From the NCBI GenBank assembly GCA_049999805.1, contig JBNGIO010006217.1:73028-94542 (forward strand): a DNA stretch of 21,515 nucleotides. Reading direction: 5' to 3'. Positions 10,246-21,515 of this stretch are shown here, piece by piece. How positions within the stretch are numbered: position 1 is the stretch's first letter; the number at the start of each line of letters is the position of its first letter. The position numbers and the translations under genes are program-made. The notes beneath the pieces are model-generated. The model saw only the letters and a list, made by a program, of their open reading frames with translations. It had not been told where the DNA came from and made no database searches. The DNA is from Folioceros fuciformis (Eukaryota; Anthocerotophyta; Anthocerotopsida; Anthocerotales).

Positions 10246-10547
10246 AAGAGGGCACGCAGTCAGCCAGGTCAGAGCCGGTGGGCAGACGAGGACGGCCTGG
10301 TGCACAGTGTTTTGGTCGGGGACTGGAAGCATCCGACCAGTCCACCAAGCAGGCGTCTTCGGAAAGTGAAAACCAAGGAATGGCAAAGATGAGAAACAAA
10401 AACGACTTGAATATTTATTTAGCCGCACAACAGAAGGCTTTGTCTATGTGGACTAAAATCCCGACCGGTTGGCCGTGTTCCACGCGGCCCAAGTTAGGTC
10501 TCGCGTCCAGCTCAGAATTTGTGGAAGGCACTTTAAGGTTACGAAAT

Positions 10548-12756
<2,209 letters not shown>

Positions 12757-12846
12757 AGGTGGGACCCTCTTGAAATGTAGGTTTCTATTTGAGTTTGCAC
12801 AAACGCGATGAATTATAAGAAACTCGTTGCGCCGTTGTTGTCACCT
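12757..12846. other. 90-bp convergent spacer between ECD and PPR genes
   Basis: The stop codons of ECD (plus) and the PPR-E gene (minus) are 90 bp apart. The two 3' UTRs must overlap or be very short. No DYW-domain remnant is readable here on the minus strand. Confidence 0.7.
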
Positions 12847-15800
12847 TCATACTTCGTCGTTTTTGTTCATGAGATTCTTTGCCTCCGTCAGCTCCTGACT
12901 TAACTGCTTAAGATATCCCAGTAGTCGTGCACCCTGCTCATGCCTGCGGTCTCCCACTAAAAATTTATGCACCTTATGGTTATACTCGATCCAGCTTTGG
13001 CCAGGACTCTTCTTCCAAGCCCGAGCTCTCTGCCTCAGCTCGTCTATCTCTTTCGCGCTGTCCCACATTCCCGCATCAGCATAGATGTTCAACATGAGAA
13101 CATATGCTGCAGCTTCTTGGGGATTCATTTCTATAGCGCGGTCGAAGGCTCGCCTTCCCAACACAGCATTGCCATGCTTCTGACACGCGCCAAGCAAGGA
13201 TAACCACACAGCAAGGTCAGGCTCAACTGGCATTCTCACAAGCAAATCTTCTGCCTTGTAAAAGAGGCCTGCTCGGCCAACCAGATCGATCACACAACCG
13301 TAGTGTTCTAACTGCGCATTGATACCGTAATCTCTGCTCATGGTCTCGAAATATTTCAGCCCTTCATCCACCCTGCAGGCGTGACTACAAGCTGAGAGGA
13401 GAGCCAAAAATGTGACACTATCAGGTCTCATTCCTGACAGACACAAGCGTTCATAACATTCAACACTTGTGTCCCACAATCCAAGGCGAGCATATCCAGC
13501 AATGAGTGCATTCCATGAAACAAGATCAGGATATGGCAGTGTGTCAAAAACTCGCTGAGCATACACCATGGTCCCACACTTGCCGTAGGCGTGAATAAGA
13601 CTGTTCGCAACGAAAGGATCGGACTCTATCCCAGCTTCTAGTATACTTTGGTGGATGTCCGAACACATATCTAAGGCTCCAGTTCTGCTGCATGCTTCTA
13701 ATACTGACAGGAATGTAATCTCATCTGGCTTCATCCCGTCTGCCTGCATTGCTGCATAAATCTGCAAAGCCGTCTCTCCTTGGTCCTGCTGGATATGTGC
13801 TGTAAGCATTGTGTTCCATGACACCACATTGCGATGTGGCAAGCTGTCAAAGACTCGTTGTGCATCCTGGATGCTCCCACACATCGAGTACATGCTAACC
13901 AAAGCATTGCCAACAAAAATATCTCCTTCAAATCCTCTTGCAGCGGCATCGGCATGGATCTCCTTCCCCTTTACCAGTGCGACCTCGTTCACATTTTGAC
14001 CATCCACAGGCACACTTGTCTCCTCGTCTGCAAGGACGGCACAAGCTTGAAGAGCATTGACGTAGGTCTGAGCATCTGGTAGAGCACCCTCTTCCTGCAT
14101 TTGATGATAGATCTGCAAACCCATTGCGCCTTGGCCCTGCTGGACATAAGCTCCAAGCATAGCTGTCCATAACACAACATCTTTTACAGACAAGGTATCA
14201 AACACCTGTCGAGCATCTGCTACGCTCCCACACTTCGCGTACATACTAACCAGAGAACTACCAACAAACACATCTGACTCAAAACCCAAGCTCGTAGCTA
14301 AAGCGTGCAGCCCCTTCACCTTGGTCAGTGACTCTGCCTTGATATTTTTCCCACGTTCCGCCACAGATACTTCCTTTTCTGCAATCGCACCGCAGGCTTG
14401 GAGGGCACTTACAAGAGTTCGAGCATCTGGCCTCACGCCTTGCTCTTGCATTTGCTCAAATATGCGCCAGCCCATATCTCCTTCATTCTGCTGAGCATAT
14501 GCTGCAACAATGGCAGTCCATGAAACGACATCACGCTGGGACAAACCATCAAACACCTGCTGTGCATCCATGATACTTCCGCATTTTCCATACATGCTAA
14601 CAAAGGCGCTACCAACAAATATATCGAATTCGCAGCCACATTTCACAGCGTGACCGTGTATCTCTTTTCCTTGGTGCAGTGATTTGACCTTGATGTTACG
14701 GCCATCCACAACTACAAGTTCCTCCTGTCCTGCAAGAATGGCACACGCTTGCACAGCGCTGGCAATAGTCCGAGCATCTGGTCTCACGCCTTTCCCCTGC
14801 ATTTGGGCCAAAATCCGCAACCCCTTTTCTCCAGCGTTCTCTTGTACATACGCTGCAAGGAGCGCATTCCATAACGCAACATCAGCCTGTGACATTTTAT
14901 CAAACACCTGCTGTGCGTTCATGATGCTCCCACACTTGGCATACATACATACCAGCGTGCTACCAACAAAGCCATCTGATTCAAAACCCATCTTCACCGC
15001 CGCAGCATGAATTTCCTTCCCCTTCCGCAACGACTCCACCTTCACGTTGTGCCCGTCAAGAAGTGTAGATTCCTCAGTATCTGCAACGATTCCACATGCT
15101 TGAACTGCCCTAAGAAACGTTCGAGCATCTGGTCTCAGTCCCAACTCTTGTATATGCTGATAGGTTTGCAGGACCCTCTCTCCTTGACCCTGCTGAGCAT
15201 ATGCTGCCAGCATCGCATTCCAAGAAACTATACTGCGTTCTGTCAATCTGTTGAAGACATTTTGAGCATCCTCCACACTCCCACATTTCGCATACATATT
15301 TATCAAAGTGTTACTAACAAACACATCCGCTTCAACACCCCTTCTGACGGCTTCTGCATGTATTTGCCTTCCCTTTCGAAGTGACTCGACTCTCACCTTT
15401 TGACCACACAAGAGTGCACTTTCCTCCCTGTCTGCAAGGCTGGCACACGCTTGGAGGGCGCTGACAAAGGTTCGAGCATCTGGACTGACCCCTTCCTCTT
15501 GCATTTGCCAATAGATCTGCAAGCCTTTCTCCCCTTGATTCTGTTGAGCATATGCCGCAACCATTGCATTCCACGACACCACATCACGATGTGACAGGGC
15601 ATCAAAGACCTGTTGCGCAGACAAAATGCTCTTGCACTTTGCATACATACTTACCAAAGTGCTACCAACAAACACATCAGATTCAAACCCATGTCTGCGA
15701 GCATCAGCATGAATTCGCTTGCCCTCTTCTAGGTCTTCCAACTTGCTACAGGCCTTCAGCAAGGTAACAAACGTATACTTATCAGGCTGCACACCTTCCC

Positions 15801-16436
15801 GTATCATCTGTTGATAGAATCTGAGAGCCTCCCGACATTGACCAGCATTAGTAAACCCTGAAATAATTGCGGTCCAGGAGAAAACACTTCGATTTGGCAG
15901 TCTGTGAAACAAGTGCAGACCATCCGCAAGACTTCCACAACTGACCAGTGTTGTAACCAGAAGCTCCCCCAAGCTACTGTTTACTTCCAACCCATGTTTT
16001 CCCAAGTGAGCATGCAACTGCTTGGCCCCAGCCAGAGATTTCTTCTTCACACACATGTGCAACAGACTCTTATACAAATGCATCGGAAGCACACTGCCCT
16101 GCTGATCGATGGGCAGCAGGGCAACCAGCGCCTTGTCAAGCCTTCCCTCTCGACATGAATCTTCCAGCTCATACACAAGACCAGAGGCCCCCAGGGTAAG
16201 GGGTAGCCTGCACAACGCGCAAGTCCAACGATCTTAGGGGAAAATTCTCCGCCACCAACAGTCTGGCCTGCATTGCAACAATCCACAATCCTTGATATTG
16301 AAACAACGTCTCTCTGACCCGTCCCTGCATACCTTCCATTTCCAGTCCTGCAGGCAAATGCAGCAGCGGGATAAGCCAAATGCTCCAGCGCCACGAGCCC
16401 AGATTGAGGGACAGTTGGGAGATGCAACGTCGCCAT
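12847..16436 (-). CDS. PLS-class PPR protein with E1/E2 end, no DYW domain
   Basis: Two exons, 16436-16333 and 16207-12847, join in phase to 1154 residues. The long open frame has no ATG at its upstream limit (TTG at 16215). A clean donor (GTATGC at 16332) and acceptor (GTGCAG ending at 16208) bring in the ATG of MATLHLPTVPQSGLVALEHL, a plausible organelle presequence rich in Ala and hydroxylated residues. The body is a chain of P, L and S motifs: P motifs with SWNAMVAAYAQQ, L motifs such as FVSALQACASLA, S motifs such as VFVGSTLVSMYAKCGS. The end is EPDLAVWLSLLGACQKHGNA (E1) and YADAGMWDSAKEIDELRQRA with SPGQSWIEYNHKVHKFLVGD (E2). Translation stops about where a DYW domain would begin. The family binds single-stranded RNA in mitochondria or plastids, usually for C-to-U editing. 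Without its own DYW deaminase it would need a partner, or act in processing. The five 351-bp modules inside are listed separately. Confidence 0.95.
13811..15573 (-). repeat. five 351-bp modules (117 residues) in the PPR gene
   Basis: The conserved Trp of each P motif (SWNAM-type) recurs with exact spacing. The codon context starts at 15566, 15215, 14864, 14513, 14162 and 13811, each 351 bp apart. The flanking steps (15869 to 15566 and 13811 to 13508) are 303 bp. A plain PLS triplet is 101 residues; each of the five middle modules carries an additional 16 residues after the L-motif ACA(S/V/I)LA, as in REESALLCGQKVRVES and TEESTLLDGHNVKVES. The insert is thus part of the unit that was duplicated. 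Confidence 0.93.
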
Positions 16437-16716
16437 CAATCCATCCCAATCTACAACAAGTGCTCCCACAGCATACGCTGCGTTTTCTACTTGGGTAATC
16501 GAGGAATTTTCTTGCTCGTGTCACTAAGCCACGTATTTATCAACTACCATGACAAGATCCCTGACAAACCGCAGAAGCCAATACTCAGGAGGGCCGTCTC
16601 GGACAAGCGATCGTGTGCGGCTTACATCTGCATTGTTGTTCTTCTTTCCATCTTATTATCATGCATTCAATTTCAATGTGAGAGCTCACGTCGGTGTTCA
16701 GAGCATCCAGATGTTG
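16437..16716. other. intergenic, between PPR start and dioxygenase stop
   Basis: Both flanking genes are on the minus strand, so this should hold the 3' UTR of the dioxygenase gene and the promoter and 5' leader of the PPR gene. No motif was picked out with confidence. Confidence 0.45.
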
Positions 16717-18014
16717 TCACGATGGGAGGCGAAGGGCCTCTACAAGAGTCTTGCCTTCTGGCCCTTTAGAGAAGACCTCGATGAAGTAGTTCCTGAATTT
16801 GACGGAGTCACAGCGAGGCGCATCCGCCTCGCTGATGAGCTCAGGAATGGGAGCGAGTACACAAGTACAGGATGGAATGAAGAAGGCGGCCAGACAGAAC
16901 CGCTCTTTGACACTGTTCACCAGCGCTCTGTGCACTATGCTTCTGTGCTTCCCATTGGAGAGGACCTGCAGACGAAACGTTTCTCAGTCGTGCGGGTAAG
17001 ATCATCATGGTAGATGAACCTGAGAGAGGCTGGCAGACTCCTACCTCCAGACAATCCTCGATGTTCACCACCAGAGCACCAGGGACGGGATCAACGAGCA
17101 CCCAGGACTTCCCTTCCGGACGGACCTGAAGCCCCGGGACTTTGCTTTGTAGCAGAATGGTAATGACGCTGCCATCGCTGTGGGAAAGAGTTCCCAGAGT
17201 GTGCTCTTGCTTGGGGCAGGGTGGGTACAGATTCTCCCGTAGAACACTGCCCATGTCACCGTTGGTGTCCAACATGTCATGGAGGTAGGATTCCTCCAGT
17301 CCCAAGTTCATGCTCAAAATTTCCAACACAGTCCTCGCCAGCTGCTCCACGTCCAACTGGTACTTCTCAATAACCTCCCTCCATCGTTGTTCAGACAATT
17401 TTGAAACATCATCCACGACAAGGAAGATATCATTCAGCAGCAAGCACGCTGTGTTACCGATATTTAGGTGGCTTGTCCGGCCATTCCAGGTTTCTCAGAG
17501 AAACTGGTGAGAGTGTATGGGCTAGAACGTCGTTCCAGTTCTTTGTTTTTCCAGGGTGCTCGTAAAATCGGCCATAGCCAGAGTATATGTCGGGCTTCAC
17601 AGCGTACTGTAGTTTAGTCTCGAACGGCATATCAAAGAACTGTTTGCAAACCTCCAAAGAATCAGCCATCACCAACTCCGGGACTCCATGATTCACCACC
17701 TGACAATTGCGTGAAACAAGTGGCGGTCACGGCATGTGAGAAGCAGGAAGGAGCTGTGTTGGAGCACATGCGAGATTCACCCGAAACAAGCCCCAATCCT
17801 GGCACGCAAGACGGATGTCCTCTGTCACTTTCTTCCTGACAGCCTCATCCTTGGAGAACCAGCCGGATAGGTGAATAACAGGAACTCCTTCCTCCTTGCC
17901 ATCTAAGTGTAGGGACGACAGATCACCATTGGGGCATGGGTGGTCAATGGGAGACTTCTGCCTAAATGCTTCAGGAACCTCCTGAATTCCTGCCTGCAGC
18001 ATGGGCTGGACCAT
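16717..18014 (-). CDS. 2-oxoglutarate/Fe(II)-dependent dioxygenase (DOXC type)
   Basis: Four exons (18014-17781, 17699-17458, 17378-17045, 16965-16717) join in phase to 352 residues, the usual length. The N-terminal DIOX_N part has GVPVIHLSGWF, CQDWGLFRVVNHGVP and FFDMPFETKLQYA. The 2OG-FeII domain has NLYPPCPKQEHTLG, then the iron ligands His225 and Asp227 (LSHSDGSVITILLQ) and His282 (SIVHRALV). Arg292 should bind 2-oxoglutarate, but the usual RxS is RFC here. PGLQVRPEGK and PVPGALVVNIED are canonical. The fold fits plant specialised-metabolism dioxygenases of the flavonol synthase / SRG1 / codeine-demethylase-like group; the substrate cannot be read from sequence. The ATG at 18014 (MVQPMLQAGIQEVPEAF) matches the common family start. 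The frame is open further up to 18086 without an ATG, and another ATG beyond (MEMPVVAGQGTV) is out of frame by one base, so a longer N-terminus may have been lost. Introns are 79-81 bp. Confidence 0.92.
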
Positions 18015-18452
18015 GTTGTCTGTTCCCGCTCCTGCGGTGGATGCCTCGTCAACCAGGACCGAATTGGAAGCTATGGTCCCTTGCACTCCCAGACTTGACA
18101 GTCACAGTACCTTGGCCTGCGACCACCGGCATTTCCATCCTCAGCTTTAAATTCCTGCTAAGAATATTTCATCGTCTACATGAGCGGGGAAGAGGCAAGG
18201 CCAAGTCACCATTTCGTCCATGCTCTGCATCAGTAGGTTCAGGCAAGGTTGGCGGCCATCGAACCTGCCCGTAGTAGCTCCGTTCCTTGCACCACCGGAT
18301 AACGTGGCCCCAACTGTTGCCGGCATCCCTCGAATTCTTACGGCACATGACGCCGCAGACACAGGAATGGAACGCGCACATCAGTTTCCCGGCGAAAAGC
18401 AGACCTAGATCGCTCGGATTTGAGCAGGTGCAGGTAGAGCTCGCATCAGGTC
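18015..18452. promoter_or_regulatory. divergent intergenic region of dioxygenase and dehydrogenase
   Basis: 438 bp lie between the start codons of the dioxygenase (minus) and the NOL-like dehydrogenase (plus). The part next to 18014 still reads as a frameshifted N-terminal extension of the dioxygenase (to about 18140). No TATA box or other core element was identified by eye. Confidence 0.4.
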
Positions 18453-19710
18453 ATGGCGATGTGCGTGGCTGCGCTGCCGTGGTCGGAAACCTTTCACTGC
18501 CGCAGCACGATCCGCTCGTCTTCGGAGGGGAGAAGTTTGGGTGTAGTGATCACCGGCGGAAGTAAGGGCCTTGGGTTTGCCCTTGCTCGCGAGTTTCTGT
18601 CCGCCGAGGACAATGTTATACTGTGCGCTCGTGACGAGGGGCGGCTCGGGTCTGCTACCGCTGCATTGCAGGTATTGTGTAGCTGGTTCTCGCCCTTGCC
18701 GTTTGCAGGATGGAACATGAATGCTCTTAGCAGCTGGGTTTCCTGGGAATGTACGTTGTGCAGGCCCAGTTCCCGAATGGGCAGGTTCACAGCATGGTCT
18801 GCGATGTTTCAGTTCCGGGCAACGTAGCAGAGTTTGCTGCCTTCGCCAAAGAGAAGTTGGGGATTGTGCACCTTTGGCTCAACAATGCTGGTCTGTACGA
18901 AATACACTTCCTCCCTCCCTCCAGCATGTGCAGTTCGTCTCTGGAACCGACCAGAGTTTTTAGCTGAGGCATCTGTGGCCTAGTGCGGTCTTCTGCACAG
19001 GGGAGGTGACGCGAAAGAAACTGCTGGCTGATTTGGAGGCAGAGGAGATCGTCAGGGTGGCCAACAGCAACGTGCTGGGGTCTTTGCTCTGTTGCAGAGA
19101 GGCTATCCGAGTGATGAGGACTCAGCCTTTAACGGCTGCTCCCAGATACCACATATTCAACATGGGTTTCTCTAGGTGGGGAGCCAATTTCACCAAATCT
19201 TCAGCTACGCACAAATCCACAAAAGTTGCCCTCACTCAGCTCACTCAGAGCCTGTCCACTGAGCTGCAGGAAGAAGGTTCTTGTCTTGTTTTGACTTTCA
19301 CCTGGTACCCTGATTAACAAACAGTAGCTTGTTGCAATTGTCTTCTCGACTGAAGTTCGTGTGCATTGTCTTGTACAGGAATTTCCAGCATAGGAGTGCA
19401 TAATCTGTCACCAGGATTGGTTCTTACGGATCTTCTCCTTAAGGATTCCACTCCTGTTGCTCGTAGGTTCTTTAACTCATTAGCGGAAGAACCTGAAACA
19501 GTGGCTGCGGCCTTAACACCTCAGATACGAGGTGTAGAAGGGACCTGCCAAAGCATACAGTTCTTATCACCACCAATTGCACTTGTGAGAGTCTTAGGAG
19601 GTGTCCCTCAGATTGTACTAGGGGGTAGGTTTTTTGACAAGGATGGCAAGAGGGTGGAGGTTGCTGGATGCAAGTACAAGGAGAACGGAGTACGACTACT
19701 CTACGATTGA
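18453..19710 (+). CDS. NOL/NYC1-like short-chain dehydrogenase (chlorophyll b reductase-like)
   Basis: Four exons (18453-18671, 18764-18890, 19001-19276, 19379-19710) give about 317 residues in one frame. The Rossmann start is VVITGGSKGLGFALAREF with TGxxxGxG at residues 34-41, then LWLNNAG near 112-116. Exon 3 has NSNVLGSLLCCREAIRVM and RYHIFNMGFSRWG. Exon 4 has VHNLSPGLVLTDLLL, EEPETVAAALTPQIRG and GGRFFDKDGKRV, matching the order in plant NOL and NYC1. Those enzymes reduce chlorophyll b to 7-hydroxymethyl chlorophyll a on thylakoids. The short N-terminus before the fold could be a plastid transit peptide. The catalytic Tyr of Tyr-x3-Lys is His here (THKSTK; His186, Lys190), so the activity is uncertain. 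The exon 2 donor (GTCTGT at 18891) is weak and the loop after NNAG is shorter than in NOL, so a small exon in 18891-19000 could have been missed. Confidence 0.85.
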
Positions 19711-19933
19711 AAAGAAAATTTATCTAACGGCCTTTATTTAGAAACAAACTGGAAACCAAAACTATTTAGCTTCCAATCAGGTGAGAGAAGGTGACAACCG
19801 TCAAGGTGATCGGGCCATTGGGGCTAAAAGGTGATGAGTATCAAAGGTGGCAAAGGTGGTTGAGTATTGGGGCTAGCTCTTGAAATTGCTTAAAATTGGC
19901 AAAGCCTAAAAACTTCTGCTTAAAACCACCAAG
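19711..19933. other. 3' flank of the dehydrogenase, no gene
   Basis: An AT-rich stretch after the stop is followed by G-rich phrases repeated in loose form (AAAGGTGATGAGTATC, GGCAAAGGTGG, GAGTATTGGGGCTA). Nothing codes here that I can support. Confidence 0.4.
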
Positions 19934-20090
19934 CATATCTCAGATATCATGGATCAAGAGGAGGAAGGTGAAGGCTCTTCNNNNNNNNNNCATATCTCAG
20001 ATATCATGGATCAAGAGGAGGAAGGTGAAGGCTCTTCCTTTGACATATCTCAGATATCATGGATCAAGAGGAGGAAGGTGAAGGCTCTAC
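19934..20090. repeat. three copies of a 47-bp tandem repeat around a gap
   Basis: Near-identical 47-bp copies begin at 19934, 19991 and 20044, each starting CATATCTCAGATATCATGG. The spacing between copies two and three is 53 bp (6 bp of linker). Copies one and two are split by the 10-N gap. The last copy differs at its end (CTCTAC for CTCTTC). Confidence 0.92.
19981..19990. other. assembly gap of 10 N
   Basis: This short N run lies exactly between two 47-bp repeat copies, so further copies have probably been collapsed. Confidence 0.97.
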
Positions 20091-20097
20091 TCAAAGG

Positions 20098-20320
20098 AAG
20101 AGGAAGGGTTTACATGCCATTGTTGAAAGCCCACTTCACACCATCTCTCTTACCATTATTATTGTTCTTAATAATAATATGGCATTAGTGAATGCCATAT
20201 TGTCAAGCAATGACTAACCCCCTCTTGAAGAGAAAGAGTCTACTTGTCATTGTTGAAGGTCCTACCTGATGCCACCTCTCCTACCATTGTTGTTGTCCTC
20301 TATATGACATTAGAAAATAC
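20098..20320. repeat. diverged direct duplication, about 128-bp offset
   Basis: The segment from about 20098 (AAGAGGAAGGGTTTACATGC, CATTGTTGAAAG, ACCATCTCTCTTACCATT) is repeated from about 20227 (AAGAGAAAGAGTCTACTTGT, CATTGTTGAAGG, CCACCTCTCCTACCATTG) with many substitutions. Between them lies a short palindromic AATAATAATATGGCATT-type stretch. It may be the remains of a small non-autonomous element; no family is named. Confidence 0.6.
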
Positions 20321-20790
20321 TAAAGCAATGACAAAGACGAACTTCATGTCATAAAACAAGTTCCAAGATAGATAGATTTCATAGTTAAAGGATGTCAACA
20401 TGCTAACGTCCTCCATAATCATTAACAACTATGGTATTTACACCAATGGGAGAAAGATGTGAAGTTTAATGCAAACACATAACAAGCAAAAAGTTTTGAT
20501 TTCACACTCTAGAGGCAGGGCCAATGTACTGAGGCTTTACAATTTGCAATTAAATAAAACCAGGATGTCAATGAGCCCTCGTATGCTCAAATGCTTTATT
20601 CAAAACTAAGTGGGTTCTCCTCACTCCAATGACAATGTAGCTTCAAGAATTAAAAAAAAATGGTGCTTGAGTTACAAAACATGTAATTTATAAGTGAAAA
20701 ATAAAAAATGGGATTGGTCTTCTTGTTTCACATATTGTAACATTTTTTTCGACAAAGGGTTTCCATCACTTTGCAACGAGCGTTGGCATT
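20321..20790. other. AT-rich intergenic DNA
   Basis: No open frame of note, no RNA gene and no clear repeat was seen in this stretch before the minisatellite. Confidence 0.45.
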
Positions 20791-21062
20791 AGTTGGCTAA
20801 TGCCATATACAAGATGACAACGTTGGTTAATGTCATATACAAGATGACAACATTGGCTAATGCCATATACAAGATCACAACATTGGCTAATGCCATATAC
20901 GAGATGACAACGTTGGCTAATCCCATGTACGAGATGACAACGTTGGCTAATCCCATGTACGAGATGACAACGTTGGCTAATACCATATATAAGATGACAA
21001 CGTTGGCTAATGTCATATATAAGATGACAACATTGGCTAATGCCATATACAAAGATGATAAT
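20791..21062. repeat. 30-bp minisatellite, nine units
   Basis: Nine head-to-tail units of 30 bp (20791, 20821, 20851, then every 30 bp to 21031) share the core GTTGGCTAATGCCATATAC followed by AAGATGACAA. Variants include CCCATGTACGAG in two adjacent identical units (20911-20970). The last unit has one additional base. As 30 is a multiple of three and the unit lacks stops in some frames, long repetitive open frames appear on both strands; these are by-products of the repeat. Confidence 0.95.
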
Positions 21063-21515
21063 GTTGCCAAGACAGCAGCGCTGGCAACTCTAGTGGTAGG
21101 CAGACCCTTTCTTCTTCTAGATCATGATGTTTTAGGTGCTATTGGTAGTCATTAGGTTTCAAGGAGTTAGCCCGTAGTGTCCTTATCATGGGTTATATCA
21201 TGGGTTATCTCCCTCTCTAGAGGTAGACGGAATTTCCTTTCTTGCTTTTCTAAAAAAATAAGATAATATATTTATAACTATATTTAAATACAAGAATGGT
21301 TATGGTCTCTCGTGAGTTGGAGAATGGGAACAAAATGTAACTATTTTATCTCTCTCTTAGTTACCATTTATGTTTGACAACAAGTCTCGATTATAAATTA
21401 AAGGCAATAATAATTTTTAAATACTATGCCTAGAAAAAATATATATAAGGTTTTTCATTATCCTTAATAACTAATTATAAAACAATTTCTTAAAATTTTA
21501 AACTATAAAACAACC
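21063..21515. other. gene-free right end, strongly AT-rich from about 21240
   Basis: After the minisatellite no gene is seen. From about 21240 to the edge the sequence is dominated by A and T (TATATTTATAACTATATTTA and similar), as in matrix-attachment-like or intergenic DNA of plants. Confidence 0.5.

Noticed and set aside
12847-16215. PPR gene starting at 16215 as a single exon
   Set aside because: The codon at 16215 is TTG and lies in a good acceptor site (GTGCAG); an upstream ATG exon joins in phase.
16047-16469. Separate minus-strand gene of 140 residues upstream of the PPR gene
   Set aside because: Its first 34 codons (from ATG 16436) are better explained as exon 1 of the PPR gene; the rest is intron and an out-of-frame shadow of exon 2.
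20791-21062. CRISPR-like array
   Set aside because: Units are contiguous with no spacers, in plant nuclear DNA with introns; it is a minisatellite.
20789-21155. Long repetitive open frames on both strands with a ten-residue period
   Set aside because: They arise from a stop-free 30-bp minisatellite; no splice or family support, and the same DNA is open on both strands.

Overview
The window reads as nuclear DNA of a land plant outside the seed plants, most likely a bryophyte or lycophyte (inference). The evidence is a giant PLS-class pentatricopeptide repeat (PPR) gene plus a dead relative, plant-type complex I genes, a chlorophyll-b-reductase-like gene, and canonical GT-AG introns in every gene. 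Nearly all introns are 79-190 bp, the two longest being 371 and 454 bp. This is a compact style that argues against a typical large fern genome. Two N runs (100 and 10 bases) mark assembly gaps.

Layout, left to right: a decayed PIF/Harbinger transposase (50-1075, minus) with an internal duplication of its first catalytic motif; an unidentified, probably broken small gene (about 1477-2001, plus); a six-intron membrane RING-CH (MARCH-type) E3 ligase gene (2636-4387, plus). Next come two mitochondrial complex I genes in head-to-head orientation with 332 bp between start codons: the LYR subunit NDUFB9/B22 (5762-4739, minus) and a gamma-carbonic anhydrase (6095-7512, plus, its 3' end lost in the 100-N gap). 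Then a badly frameshifted PPR pseudogene (8156-10245, plus), an ecdysoneless/SGT1 (ECD) gene in five exons (10548-12756, plus) and, tail-to-tail with it, an intact 1154-residue PPR-E gene (16436-12847, minus). A 2-oxoglutarate/Fe(II) dioxygenase (18014-16717, minus) and a NOL/NYC1-like short-chain dehydrogenase (18453-19710, plus) form a second divergent pair. The last 1.8 kb is gene-free and repeat-rich: 47-bp repeats around the 10-N gap, a diverged duplication, a 30-bp minisatellite and an AT-rich end.

How the genes relate: the only clear functional link is the complex I pair, which shares one short intergenic promoter region containing a site II-type element and CCAAT boxes on both strands. 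The PPR protein is probably imported into an organelle for RNA editing or processing. The remaining genes look like unrelated housekeeping or metabolic neighbours.

All exon boundaries were worked out by eye from reading frame, GT/AG signals and remembered family conservation; no alignment was run. The strongest items for a second look are the divergent complex I pair, the exact 351-bp modular growth of the PPR gene, the His-for-Tyr change in the dehydrogenase active site, and a stop-free 84-bp intron in ECD.
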